64,000 bases of DNA from Nymphalis io (GCF_905147045.1 NC_065910.1:2976001-3040000), one strand, 5' to 3'; counted from the stretch's first letter, positions 47,138-60,156 are shown. Numbers and translations: made by a program. Notes: generated by a model from the sequence alone, not told the origin.

Positions 47138-47771
47138 AGTGCTTTCATCAATAGGTGCTTAGGCTCAATTCCAAGTTGAAAAAAATAATTTAATTTCTTC
47201 TATGTTATTTAAATATGATTATAATGATAATTGAAAGGTAATTTATTCACGTTCGCAGGTTTTGCTATATGTTATATATATTGGTGCTGAAGCTAGTCAT
47301 ATTAATATCATGAACGCTAACATTTTCATATAAAATTGAACCCATTTTCGGCTTTTTCGGCACTAATTTTAATAAAACTATAAATTTGATATACTGCGAT
47401 CGACAGAGGGTAATTACACTTTTGAATACCTATGTGGAGTTTTTATTCTATTTGTAAATCTATATCAGCTGGCATATTAAATATTTTCCTTAGAAAATAA
47501 AAAAGTATCTTTTTTATTGAGAACTTGTTCCCGTTTACGATATCTAGATACATTGAAACTTTTTTAAACGAATTTAAATCGCCGTCTGTCGTCAGCGTCA
47601 CCGTTGAAAACAATTATTTAAAAACGTTCCGAATGCCAGGAAGTCAAAAAAATGTACACTCAGTACGTAAACGTGGATAAAATTTTTGAACGAAACAATC
47701 GTTTAAAAAAGCCAAAAAAAAAAAATTAATAAGCCTGTACTAGTACATTTTACAATATACAAAGCGGTGGA

Positions 47772-47930
47772 AACACATGTGGCCCATTTTGATTCGACAG
47801 ATGCACGTTCCCGAGAACGAGATGAATTATAGACACAAATTAAGCAACTGAAATTCAATTACGCTTGCCCGAGTTTGAATTGATGTTTTCGGTTAAGATT
47901 CTCATGTTCTAACCATTGAGATATAAGAGC
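47772..47930 (-). repeat. SINE-B, old copy
   Basis: gaacgagatgaattatagac, gcttgcccgagtttgaattg and taagattctcatgttctaac. Confidence 0.7.
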
Positions 47931-49327
47931 TATTGCTATTTGGTTTATAGATATTTATTTCCCATAAAGAACACTTATAATGAGAAAACACAATTATTAT
48001 TTTTTAATATGGAAAAATATAAAAAAAAGCTCGAAACATGTATAGTTATTTTTAAAATTAAACAATGAAGGTATTGACAAAAAACTATGATAAAATATGT
48101 GTAAAACTATAAATAAATATATTACCAAGAAAAAATATAAATTTTGTAGGTAATTACAAAATATTAAATTTTACATTAAATTATTCGACTATATTTAATA
48201 ACATGTTTTTTACATATAATAAATATCAAAATGTTTAAGATTTCATCGGGCTTATTTAACATTATAACACCATCGAAAAGTATATTTTTTAACATAATTA
48301 TTTTCGTCCTTTTACTTAGATAATTTACAATACCAAGCATAATGTAGGCTTCGATTTTATTGATGCATCTATTAATAGCATTCGATAAAACAGAGAAAAT
48401 TTAAGTCACGCAAGGCCTCGCAAAAAATACATTAATATTATACGCCACGACGAATACCCTCTTGGTAGATTTAGGACGTCAGAACATTCTTTAATTTAAG
48501 AAAATGTTACCACAAAATCATTTAAATCATTTATTCATGACATAAAAATTGAACGGTTTATGGATATGTCATAAATCTCCTCTTGACGATTCATGCACAT
48601 ATCGAATAATCGTTTATATATTCTGAACTCAAATGATACGCTTTAGGGGTAAGACCGACGCGTATAGCTAGACAGCACACATCATGAGTTATCTTATCAA
48701 ATGTTTTCACACCCCTAATCTGCTGCCGTTCTCTATATCTTGTGTTGTGTGGCGCGTATACTATATAACCTTATTATATTATTACAATAATAAAAATATA
48801 CATTTATTTAATTAAGATGCTATGTTTTTATACAATTTTATTATATATTTATCTGTTTATAATATATTATTTTAGGTCCATGAACTCATATGATCGTATT
48901 TACACCAGGGCTATATAAATCACAATCTGGTAACCAATCAAAATTAAAAAAAAAAAACATTCGTTGCAAGTCCTTAATGTGTATATAATATATAAATATA
49001 TATAAAATACTTTCATGAACGTTTGAAAATTAGTTTTAATTCGAAAATTTTTGTTTTATAATACACCGGTAATTCATCGATCATTAGTTATAATTAAAAC
49101 AATTTAATTAAGAATATTTTAGAACTACATTTTATTGGATAAGTATTACACTAACTTTAGTAATTACGTAATTACTAGGACTTATGTCTAATGGTAATCC
49201 AACGTAAAAAGAAATGCTTAACATGAAACAGTCTCACCTTTAGAGGCAATTGAATTTAGTGGTCGATATTACCATACCACCATAATTATTATTCAACATT
49301 TGAGGTAAACATACTTGATTTATTTGG

Positions 49328-49590
49328 TATTAAGACTTTGTACAAGACAGTCTCGGTAGGTAACACCATTTCATCAGATATTCTACTGCTAAATAGCAAT
49401 ACTTAATTTTGTTGCGTTTTGGTTTGAAGAGTGAGTGAGCCAGTGTTACTACAGGCCCAAGGGACATAAATTTTAATTCCGAAGGTTGGTTGCGCATTGA
49501 CGATATAAGGAACGGTTTAGATTTCTTACAGCGCCAATGTCTATGGTGACCGCCACCAGGTAGCCCATTTGCTCGACTCTATAAATAAAA
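49328..49590 (+). repeat. SINE-A, diverged
   Basis: attaagactttgtacaagac, ttttggtttgaagagtgagt and ggtagcccatttgctcgact, then ctataaataaaaa. Confidence 0.8.
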
Positions 49591-50053
49591 ATATATAAAA
49601 TGCATGATACGATTGTTTTTTTAACAAATTTTCATTAATAAACTAAACTTCGTCAGTAACTACACAACAGAAAAAAGAAATAACCAGTTGATAAACAGAG
49701 AAGGGTAAGTTTCTGAACTGTACTATCTTTGTCTATTTTTATATAGGTATATTCTCCTAACATAATTAATGTCAATCACCTAAGTTTGTGAGGTAATCAG
49801 GGACGATAGCATAGCCTGCCTGTGATCCCGAAATATAGGCGCCGATCAATAAGGACATTAAAATCCAATTAAGAACTTGGTTTTGTACGAATTAAGAATA
49901 CTAATTACATTATAAATTAGGATATTGATAATCAATTTACATAAATAATGTTTATTTTATACTATTAAACTGCTTATAAAAGTGGAACAAATCATCCACT
50001 GATAGGCCCTCATCTTCTCTTTAATGTTTAGAATGTATTCCTTTACTCTAATT

Positions 50054-50150
50054 TTGGTGGTACCACCCACTCATCATATATTCAACCGCAAAACAGCAGT
50101 ACATGGTATTGTTGTGTTCCGGTTTGAAGGGTGAGTGAGCCAGTGTAATT
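50054..50150 (+). repeat. SINE-A, 5' part only
   Basis: ttggtggtaccacccactca through to gagtgagccagtgtaattat. It has lost both the first 30 bases and the 3' half, so it is not a simple truncation. Confidence 0.78.
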
Positions 50151-51727
50151 ATGAATTTTGAAGAATTACTAATATTTCTATTTACCAATTAAACGAAAAC
50201 TTGCCCTAAGAATGAGCGTGCCGTAAACTCCTTCGCTTCTATCATATATAATTGTACCATATATGTTAATTATGCTGTTTCCTTAAAAGTCCACGTTTAC
50301 GTGAAAAATTTCTGACAATTCATATCTGAAGTCATACTGTACGGTCTCATGTGATACGTTCATAGTTGAATATTTACGGGTTTCCAACTTATATAAAGAC
50401 TTATGTTATAATGAATTCTTTTCATGGAAGACAATGCTTTTGCTGCTTCAAATTTAACACTTCGTCCTTGACGTTTATAAGTTCTTTCTTTCAGTCTTTT
50501 AAACTGTGAAGTGACCTTAGCGACGGTTTCGCTAAGAATAACCGAGAATTAGTCAAAAACTGTGAAACCTCAAGATTTTATATATTTTTATATATTAATT
50601 ATTATTAGAATAATAATTTTCCGTTTATAATAGAAGTAAAAGTGATTTGGTTTTTAAAAAGTTCTATTAATTTTTATTCCTTTTTGTTTGCCTAGAATTT
50701 TCATAATAATGATTGAATTTAATTATTTTATAGTTTTGGAAATTCGAATTCGGAAATTACTTTTTATTATGTTCTAATTAGTATATAACAAAAATCTGAC
50801 AGAACTGTATCCGTACTTAAATATAATATTTATTATATGAAAGCATTTGGAGACAATATTCGATAAATAATGTGTAATGTACCATACAAAAATAAGAACA
50901 AGAAATCAATCTGAGCATATAATTTACTTAGCCAATACCAAATTTCACCAAAATATTTCTCATTGAAATCTATTTAAGTTTAATTTAAGAAGGTTAAATG
51001 CTTAATCTTATTTTGTAAAAGTAATTTCATAATAAATGAAGCGACATTACAAACATATGTCTTAGTAATACAATGGTTCAATCTTTGTTCGTAAATGAAA
51101 TACATCGCAAGAATGGGTGAATAGCGAATAACAATACATTTGTAAACAAAGAAAATAGAAAGAGGTTCTATATAAAATTGCTTCTCAACTTGCATAAAAA
51201 TATGTGTACATATCGTTTGAACAATTGAAAATTGAATGTCTAAACATTAAACAGAGTTACGAGTATCAATTGATACGACAAATTTCGAACGCTTGGGATA
51301 AGTTGTCCATTTCCAAAGATCAATAGATTTGACATCATTTTAAAATATTTAATCTATCTATCTAATATCTTTCGCTTTATAATTAATTTTACTTACCTTT
51401 TGTTGTCCAGATTTCCTTTTGTTAGAATTACTAATTATTATCATAAATCTTCTTAATTCAAATACTTAATTCCCAGTAGTTCTAGGAATGTTTTTTTATT
51501 GGTTTTCCGATATTTCTATTCGCCTATTTACTGTTAACATTATTTTATAATGTTTGTTGAATGGATAAGCAATTAATATTAATTGGCACTCAAAATCGTA
51601 TTTTTTTTAATCTACAATAACATATATTTTAAGAAAATTTGAGACATAATTAGGGAAATTCATATCTTTAATTTGCTTTTGTGTCTTAACTTAAATTTAT
51701 TTATTGAAAAAGTATTTTTTACAGTAC

Positions 51728-51825
51728 CAACTGCAGTAGATCCACAGGCGGACGCGAGATGTGCGCAGGGGTACCCGAAGTTGATGGCACTGGGTCGATT
51801 GATGTTTGCCGCGTTAGTGAAGAAT
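51728..51825 (-). CDS. Mctp: Mctp coding exon 2, Ser/Pro/Thr linker
   Basis: Acceptor tattgtcaacag|AT and donor CTGCAGTTG|GTACTG bound 98 bases, phase 1 to phase 0. With the G left by exon 1 it reads D, then SSLTRQTSIDPVPSTSGTPA and HISRPPVDLLQL, running straight into EPDEGQKLREQ of the next exon. GC content and codon use stand out from the AT-rich intron. RQTSID has the RxxS pattern of a basophilic kinase site (inference). The donor GTACTG is weaker than the others. A SINE-B sits 12 bases upstream of the acceptor. No domain: probably a disordered linker between the basic N-terminus and C2A. Confidence 0.85.
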
Positions 51826-51837
51826 CTGTTGACAATA

Positions 51838-52140
51838 GTAACAGCCTGTTAATGTCCCACTGCTAGGCTAAGGCTTCCTCTCCCTTTTTAGGAGAACGCT
51901 TGGAGCTTATTCCACCACGCTGCTCCAATGCGGGTTGGTAGAATACACATGTGGCAGAATTTCAATGAAATTAGGCACATGCAGGTTTCCTCACGATGTT
52001 TTCCTTCACCGTCAAGCACGAGATGAATTGTAAACACACATTAAGCACATGAAAATTCAGTGGTGCTTGCTCGGGTTTGAACCCACGATCATCGGTTAAG
52101 ATTCACGCGTTCTAACCACTAGGTCATCTCGGCTTTTTTT
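51838..52140 (-). repeat. SINE-B at a coding-exon acceptor, 9-bp target duplication
   Basis: A complete copy, in gene-sense orientation, from ccatctcggc (head, right) to taacagcctgttaatgtccc (tail, left). TTGACAATA at 51829-51837 and 52141-52149 is the target duplication. The left copy overlaps the region just upstream of the exon-2 AG. Confidence 0.93.
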
Positions 52141-52559
52141 TTGACAATAATTAAACAGTTAACCTTATTCTTGTAATTATTTCGTGAATTTTCTCTAGGT
52201 GACTACGAAATTTAACAAACTTATATTATCCATTAGCATTCATATTTTTTTACGTGAGTAATATTTAAAATTATGGTGTATTTTTTATAGTATTATTTTT
52301 ATCTACAAATGTATATTATGTATTTGAAAAAAATAATAACGATTGTAATTATCAGATAATTATTCAAAATATATTTTAAATATATATCAATATTTATGTA
52401 TTATATAAAATCATCTATGATGAGGTCTATAGAAGTTTTGGTGGCAATTTTAAATATTAATACGAAATACAGCTTCAGAATGCTGTATGAAAGAGAGTCA
52501 AGGCAATATTCTTATTAAATATTCAATCAATTTCGCGCCTTATTCGAACCACGTCTCAA

Positions 52560-52735
52560 CTATAGCCTACGTTTAACAAATTCCATGCGGGTTTCTAATA
52601 ACTCTGCTATATTATACACTGCAAGCATATCTTGATAAATATATCTTAAAACTCAAATTGATTGCACTTAACTACTTAAATCTAATTTATTTTAATTTCG
52701 CCGACCTTGAAAATGTATTTTTTTCGCGAATCCAA
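52560..52735 (+). repeat. Repeat G, copy 3
   Basis: attccatgcgggtttctaat, actctgctatattatacact and aatttcgccgaccttgaaaa align with the other two copies. It abuts SINE-D directly, so G and D may be parts of one larger element. Confidence 0.6.
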
Positions 52736-52930
52736 TTCCCACCCAGGATAGATATAGTATATGTTTGTCTTGAATCTGGGTGTAAATATCTATATAAGTA
52801 TGTATTTACGATTTATAAAAGAAAATTAGTACATGTAGTATATCAGTTGTCTGGCTTCCATAGTACGAGCTCTGTTTAGTTTGGGATCAGATGGCCTTGT
52901 GTGAATAATGTCACAGGATATTATTATTAT
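52736..52930 (+). repeat. SINE-D body, head missing
   Basis: tcccacccaggatagatata, gtctggcttccatagtacga and gatcagatggccttgtgtga, with an ATT-repeat tail. It matches the reverse of 39660-39902. Confidence 0.75.
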
Positions 52931-53154
52931 ACCAGACATTATTAAAAATCTCGACCAATAGATCGTGATAAAATTATATCGTGTCAATTCAATGCCAAAG
53001 TTGTTTTTTTGTCTTCACTGCTCCTGTGATTGAAAAATATTTCTATGATTAGTGTGTTGTCGATTTCAAATCAATACCAGTATTATTTATTCTATAATAT
53101 ATTAATTAATTAAAAATAATAATTATCATCAGAAATTCTATCGCTAACGTGGGT

Positions 53155-53330
53155 GGGGCCAGTGTTATTTCAAACACAAGTTAAAATATCTTGGTGACGA
53201 AGGTTGGCGATGCATTGGTGATGTAAGGAATAGTTTATATTTTCTTTTTTGCTAGTGCCAATATGTGTGGTCAGTAGTAACCACAACTGCTGGCAATTAG
53301 CCTATTTGCATATCTGCTTTTTTTGTTTTT
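53155..53330 (+). repeat. SINE-A, very degraded
   Basis: gggccagtgttatttcaaac, cgaaggttggcgatgcattg and gatgtaaggaatagtttata follow the consensus order. Confidence 0.5.
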
Positions 53331-54237
53331 GTAAAATGTTCAGATATTATGGTTTATTCAACCAAACCTATTTGCACTAAAGAGCTGAAAGGACTTATAT
53401 GAAATTTTACCGCATTGTATTTGTATCTATTAATGCTTCGTGCTACTCAGTTATATTTGTTAGTTTAGTTCCAAACTGCTATTGGAGAAGCAAATGCAGA
53501 AGTTTCGAAATACCCGTAATCAGAAACTTTTAAATCAACATAGAACCGCATTTGCAGCTGTTTGTTTGTGCTGTCTGTGAAAATTTATTCAGTCTTGCAT
53601 ACATTTAACACAAAAATGCTACATAAAAATCCATTACACATAGAGTTCACAACGGTAACATTTTCATCACTAAACTTTAGGTAATATCACTAAACTACTT
53701 AATCGGAAAAATAATTCAGTTTATACAATTCTAAAGATCTTTTTTGTATTGAAAACTAAAAGGACCATTTTATTAATAACAGTTTTACTGGATAAATATT
53801 AATAACTTACGATTTCGGCAGCGTGTGAGAGCGGGGTTGGAGGGGGCAGGTGTTAACTAGACTTCCCCCCTCCAACCTCAACCTCCACCTCTAGCTGTGA
53901 ACACTATAATGGTTATAGCACACATATCAACTCGGAAATGGATAATTTGCCTTCAATCCTTTCACCGTCAAATAAGCGTCAACCTAACAGACTGAAGTGG
54001 GAACTGCAAGTTGTCAGCGCATCGTACCGCGGTACGTAAGCTTGTCGAGGCGAGGCGATTACGTTACGATTACGATTAGTGTAGTGTAGGGAATTTCATA
54101 TAAAGAATACTGAACGACTCGAGTTCATACGGTGACGATCTCATTCCGAGATGATATATATGCTATGACCTTAAGAGACCTAGTCTTGCTTCCTCGTCTG
54201 CCTTTCAATTAAAAAAAAAAATATATAAACATCTTAC

Positions 54238-54355
54238 CATCCCTCTTCCGGAAGAGGCGCATCATCCGCCACTTCCTCACAGCTGTCTTAAGTTTCTTCA
54301 TCAGCAAACAGTTCAGAAAAGCTCGAATTACTCTGTGACGCCATATTGAACACAT
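54238..54355 (-). CDS. Mctp: Mctp first coding exon, basic N-terminus
   Basis: The ATG at 54355-54353 is directly preceded in frame by TAG. The 39 codons read MCSIWRHRVIRAFLNCLLMK, then KLKTAVRKWRMMRLFRKRD, and GATG|GTAAGA is the donor (phase 1). The peptide is strongly basic with hydrophobic positions spaced as in an amphipathic helix, plausibly membrane-binding (inference). Splicing to exon 2 makes the second Asp of KRDD. The start context is weak (T at -3). A second ATG at 54344 in strong context opens an 18-codon overlapping frame. I did not recognise the peptide itself; assignment rests on phase, donor quality and position. Confidence 0.75.
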
Positions 54356-55549
54356 CTACTTATTGTCTATGGCTGCATAACTTAGCACTTGAGTCATTTG
54401 CAATATATTTTCTACGAATAACATATAATTTTAAATAGATTTAAGTAACACTGCTACAAAAGAACAACAGCTATATATAAATAATAAATCATATGTACAT
54501 ACATATATAGTTAAGACATTTTATTGTTACATCTCTTTTAAATGTATTCATATTCAAAGTTATTATTAAGTTCTTCGAAGCAAATGAACGGTAAACATTT
54601 TTTCGATTCATCAAAATAGTTAAGCGATAAAAAGATAATATTTGCGTGTCACGTTCCAATATGAATGCACTTATTTTTATTAAATTCCCGTTGTATGAAA
54701 ATTGTAACGATTATATTAATATTTAGATCGAGAGATTGTTATCATGATTTGAAAAAAAAAAACTTTTAATGAACTTATAATGGGTATTGTTACTTAAAAA
54801 TAAACTGATTAGTAAAACAATGCTTTTTTTTTCTTTTTTAAAAAGATTTATAATTTACTTTTATCCAGACAAAACAATAAAAGCAAATACTTATAAATTT
54901 TATTATTGTATGAAATGTCATCTCATAAATATATTCGAAGTGAAAATATTGAAAACGTGCCCGTAATTACGTTTTATGGACGTTACAGAAATACATCATT
55001 TGACAACCCAGCGGGACAGCAGAACTGTTTGTAAGAGAGATTCAATCTATACGCAATAATTGTCATGAAACAAATTATATAACGATTTTATTGATTCAAG
55101 ACACATAGGCTTTAGAATAACAACATTTCGTGTCTTGATAAAGGACACGCCAAAATTCTGTTACAAAAAAAAACCTGTGTTTTCTAACTAACGATTTATT
55201 AACGGAACGGAAACGGCAGCGGAATACATACAAACAATAATAATTAAGGAATAAGTGTATTAATTAAATAAGTAAATGCTTTAGGTTAAACCTGTAATGT
55301 TTACTTATATTTTGTAAATAAATAAATAAATAAATTAAGAACATCAGTATTAGATTACGACACAGCGATGTAAGACTAACTGACATTGATTCTGATTTAT
55401 TTTCATAATATCTTGTATTTTTGTACGTTACTAAAGGCTATATCTTGTGGTATTTTGAAAGATATAACTGTAATGCGATTCTGTAAGAACCCACTTAATT
55501 ACTCAACTCAAATCTTGACAAGCAACTTATGGTGATATACTATTTTGAT

Positions 55550-55660
55550 GCTTGTATTCGTGAAAGGTTATAATTATTATGGTTATAGTCGCATATCACA
55601 TTCTATCATTTCACGACCGTTTTCTGCGGCGAGTTTCGAGTTTGTTCTTACAGAATGGCC
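55550..55660 (+). repeat. Repeat F, copy 2
   Basis: ggttataattattatggtta, atttcacgaccgttttctgc and ggcgagtttcgagtttgttc match 39975-40085. Confidence 0.7.
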
Positions 55661-56570
55661 CTACTGTATTCTTTTTTCAAAAACGTACCGTTTGGTATTT
55701 TGTAATGCTAGAGACAATTTGTCGAGCTGTCTTTAAACAAAATAGGAGTATTTATTATATCGTCACAATATATTTACAATAATATCAAATATAGATCGGC
55801 GTATCAGTAGAGACATTGAGTAAAGCCATCTTATGTTATAATTCAAACGTAATTAAAATTAACGGAGATCGATGACGTCCAACCACGATATATGGCTGTC
55901 CGTTTAACGTTCTACTAGAGTGGTATAAAAACAAAAAGTCTGCTATTACTCTTGTCTCAAATTTAATAGTCTAAATTGATGAAGGCATCACAGTCTCACC
56001 GTCATATATATAGCCACAATATAATCGATTGTAATGATAGAAACAGTGAGGAACATTGTATAAATACGACAAGTAAAGACAAACTCGTAAAACAAATTGT
56101 TCTACTTCGCAATGTCAATACAATTTGTCCTGGGACAGGATATTCGAGTCAAAACCAACTCACGGATCGTTTTACATTTACCATTGAGTGATTTAAATAA
56201 GGCTTATTGTTTTGTACAAAATTAATCACAACATATTATAAAACAAAGTCCCCGCCGCGTCTGTATGTCTAAACGCGATAAACTAAGAAACTATCATATA
56301 TATATATAAGAACATATTTTAATACGGTACGGAAGATTTAAATGTATAATTCATCAAGGTTTTGATCTTTGTTTTGATGATGATTGTTGAAGAAAAAAAA
56401 ACATACTGACCATCTTTATTAACGTGTGCCGGGTATTATGCAGATCTATATTTTGACTAAAATATGACAATATTTAGACTCTTTCCATGCGAAGATTGGA
56501 TAGGTAAGTGATAAAGTAGTCGTTGATTCATACGTGATATATAATATTAATTACATATAACTATAATATA

Positions 56571-56863
56571 TATTTTTTTATAGTATAGGTTGGCGGACGA
56601 GCATATGGGCCACCTGATGGTAAGTGGTCACCAACGCCCATAGACATTGGCATTGTGAGAAATGTTAACCATCGCTTACATCGCCAATGCGCCACCAACC
56701 TTGGGAACTAAGATGTTATATCCCTTGTGCCTGTAATAACACTGGCTCACTCACCCTTCAAACCGGAACACAACAATAACAAGTACTGCTGTTTTGCGGT
56801 AGAATATCTGATGAGTGGGTGGTACCTACCCAGACGGGCTTGCACAAAGCCCTATCACCAGTA
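56571..56863 (-). repeat. SINE-A copy, full length
   Basis: Poly-T/tatagtataggttggcggac through to gcacaaagccctatcaccag. Nearly consensus. Confidence 0.92.
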
Positions 56864-57944
56864 AAGATGAGTGTCATGCGCAGCTTTTTCGGTAGAATTT
56901 ACAATACGAATCGATGATAACATGAAAAATAATTTATCTTGTAAAAGTACGTATCGAAGAGTAAGTCTTTTATAATGGCTTTTAGTTGTGCCAACAGGGC
57001 ACTGATTATTTCGTCAATGTCACGTATGATGGAGAAGACACGAAGAAGATTGATCGGTACTGTCGAGGATACTTTATTGACTCGTAAGACTACTTGGATA
57101 AACATTAGATGCTAGTATTGTTTGCGTGAGTATCCACTCCGACGGGCCTGCAGAAAACCTTACTATAAAGCCTCTTGGAGGACATTTATTGCTTGAACAC
57201 TTTTTGATATTCATTGTTTTTTTATATATTTATTTTATTTATGTTTTTAATCAGATGCGACGATTATTACACAAATATATTATTTTTATAATTTATATTT
57301 ATAGTTTTTGTTATTAGCATAAGAATTATTTAAGAATATACATAATACAATGAAATGAATAACTAAATAAATAATAAAAACTTATTGAGTGCCTTTAATT
57401 AATTTAACGTGAAAAGAAATCGATAGTCGTTTGATTATGAAGAAGCCCATTTATTTTTAATGTTTCTAATTTGTATTTATAACTCATCTCAAAATATTAC
57501 AAAGAACCTTCATTGATGGATTGATTGATTGACAAAATGTTGCGATATGTACCTGCACCGAAACATTGTCGGAATAATCTCGAAATATTTTCCTAATTTG
57601 GGCTCTTACTATAATATTATACTTGCTTTAACAAAATTAGTTTTATAATTATCAAAGTTTGTTCAAAACTGTTATTAGTAATAATGTTCGTATAAGAGTT
57701 AAATGACTTGTAGATTTTTATAGCGGATATGACATTGGTTTTCTGGCAGTTTCATGAAAGGCATATTTTGGAGCGATAAATGCATTTGGTAAGCAATTTA
57801 AACATTTTATACTGTTTCAAAGTTACAAATGCGTTAAATTTTAGTTTAAGGAAGTACGAATGTATGATATTTTATGTTAAATTTTCCATAAAATTTGTTT
57901 CACAAAAGATTAATTTTATTATTAGAATTATAAATTTAAAAGTC

Positions 57945-58238
57945 TACTGGTGGTAGGGCTTTGTGCAAGCTCGTCTGGGTAGGTACCACCCACTCATCAG
58001 ATATTCTACCGCAAAACAGCAATACTTGATATTTTTGTGTTCCGGTTTGAAGGGTGAGTGAGCCAGTGTAATGGCAGGCACAAGGGACATAAAATCTTAG
58101 TTACCAAGGTTGGTGGCGCATTGGCTATAAGCGATGGTTGACATTTCTTACAATGCCAATGTCTAAGGGCGTTTGGTGACCACTTACCATCAGGTGGCCC
58201 ATATGGTCGTCCACCTTCCTATTCTATAAAAAAAAAAG
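57945..58238 (+). repeat. SINE-A copy, full length
   Basis: actggtggtagggctttgtg through to ctattctataaaaaaaaaa. Very close to the copy at 31531. Confidence 0.92.
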
Positions 58239-58369
58239 TCATTTTAACTGTTTGTATTTATATTACCTTGTCAAGCTAAAGATGAGGATCAACGTAAATT
58301 TTTTCACTGCGACTATTTTAGTAGATTAAGCTATGAATTATTTTAAGTCATGTCAATACAGGGCTATGC

Positions 58370-58655
58370 GGCGGTTGAGGAGGACGGCAGCCGAGATGGC
58401 CTCGCGCTGCCGTACACACTTGCAAGGAGTGCGGGAGGGCGAGGTTTGCCCCCTGAGGAGAGCTCCGCCGAGCCACGAGCGGAGCAAAGCACGGGAGAGG
58501 CCGCGGATGCGTTATATAAATAGATCCCGCAGCCTCTCCGATCCGTGCTGAGGACGGCCATCGCGGTTTTAGTGGATAAGAATCCCACATAACCCAGTTC
58601 CACCTCCATGGGACCCGGGTACCTTTCTGATGGTTTCCATTGCGAGAAAAAAAGG
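58370..58655 (+). mobile_element. GC-rich TE 3' end, class uncertain
   Basis: A sharply GC-rich block ends gatggtttccattgcgagaa followed by A7, an end I associate with lepidopteran non-LTR elements. Its frame (ends RYINRSRSLSDPC-stop) shows no RT motif. No target duplication is found. Confidence 0.5.
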
Positions 58656-59754
58656 TCTATTTGGCGGTACTATAAACGTTATTTAGCGAGTGATTAGTTA
58701 AACAATGTTCGTCTTCTTCTTTTAAAGTTTTTTTGAGTGTTGATTCAATAATGACAGAAAGAAATAAATCTGTTTTTAACTTAACAGCCACAAAGTAATG
58801 TTACAATATTATGTCCCTTGTATTATGGGTATTGAGGAGAAATTCGAGAACTTTTCATTTTAATATAAACATTAGAAGGCGGAAAGCGAAATTGGCTACT
58901 TAAATACGCAACCGTATTAACTCGGAGGTATCATAAAACGATTTTCATATAAAAAATTCACGATCCACTCAAATATCGGGTTACATAACGAGGTGCTGTT
59001 GGCCTTTTCATAGCATTAACGGAAATTACGTGTAATAAAAAGGTAATGTTTAAAGTCTTTATATTTAAGTTTTATGTAAATATAAAAGGCGATAATCGTT
59101 TATTTAATATATTAATATCAGATATCAGTTGTGTAAAGTAAGTAAGTGTACATAAGTGTGCCTTAGAATAATAGGAATAGGATTTTAATGAAACGCTCAT
59201 GAAGCAAAATTTGTAGTTTTTTTTCGGTTATATATATATTTGCAAGGTTCTCTGTCCGTGGCATTTTTGAATATTTTTTTTTAATTTTAACCTTCAGTAG
59301 CGATTGTATGAACCCGTTAATATTCCATATGGAACTTCAGTGTGAAAGTGCTCTTAGTTATTAATGCGATAACATGAACGCATTGATATGCGTTTTGCAG
59401 TATACAAAGAAGTCGTTTAATAATATTAAATTATTTGAGTTTCGATACATAAAAACGTATCATTAATCGTTATACGGATGCGCGTTCTTTGCATTTTTAA
59501 AACCATGTTTACCATATCAAGGGAATACAAAAAGACGTAATGAATTTGTAATGGGGCTTTTATATCGTATGAAATTGTTGTGTTAAAGGCAATATAAACG
59601 TAAATATCAAATTATGGATTAGTGCACTAGTATACGTTTATTTTCTATTTTTAAAATATAGGTAATATTATTAAAATAAAAAATAATCTCGTGATTGAAT
59701 ATATTATAGCTCTATGCGCGATAGTGCAATATTGGTATGCTGTACAGTTTTGGT

Positions 59755-60156
59755 TGTCGTCCACTGTTTGACATATGTCACCCCAATGGCACGCCTGCGA
59801 ACTAAGATGTGATGTCCCTCGTGTCTATTTGTACTGGTTCTGTCACCTATCAAACCAGAACACAACATACTACTAGGATTTTTTGAAAAAAAAAAGAATA
59901 TTAGGAGTTACTGGAACTGAAAATTTAAGGAAATTAGTAATATTCCTATTTTCCCCTTCAATTAAGTATATATCTTGTGTTTGGATTGTGGATGACAATA
60001 GCCCAATGGGTCAGGATCAAAACTGCAACTTTTTACATCTCTAGGTGGCCCGAAAATCATAGCAAAACGAAAACTATTGCCGCTTAAAAATTGCTTTTTA
60101 GCGGTAGAATATGTATTGAGTGACAAACGGTCTTGCAAAAAGCCCTACCGAATATA
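59755..60156 (-). repeat. SINE-A, old copy with insertion
   Basis: ctgcgaactaagatgtgatg and caaaccagaacacaacatac are separated from tttagcggtagaatatgtat and aaagccctaccgaatatag by about 200 bases of foreign AT-rich DNA. Confidence 0.6.

Larger units (their letters stand above)
46490..51727 (-). other. Mctp intron, 5.2 kb
   Basis: Three SINE-A copies and one SINE-B remnant, otherwise AT-rich DNA with many poly-A and poly-T tracts. A small splice-flanked stretch at 51405-51438 was considered and rejected as an exon. Confidence 0.8.
51826..54237 (-). other. Mctp intron 1, 2.4 kb
   Basis: Contains the SINE-B at the acceptor, repeat G copy 3, a SINE-D fragment, an old SINE-A and a G/C-rich hairpin at about 53833-53881. 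Confidence 0.8.

Noticed and set aside
49240..49310. Possible exon ending TAAAG|GTGAGA on the minus strand near the 49.2-kb donor-like site
   Set aside because: All three frames meet stops within about 30 codons and no C2 or linker motif is present.
51405..51438. Possible 34-base Mctp micro-exon (acceptor aattag, donor AAAAG|GTAAGT)
   Set aside because: Its length breaks the phase between coding exons 1 and 3, whereas 51728-51825 fits exactly. The acceptor is also poor.
58348..58609. Three overlapping open frames in the GC-rich block
   Set aside because: Long frames are expected by chance in GC-rich DNA. The A tail and end sequence point to a transposable-element end.
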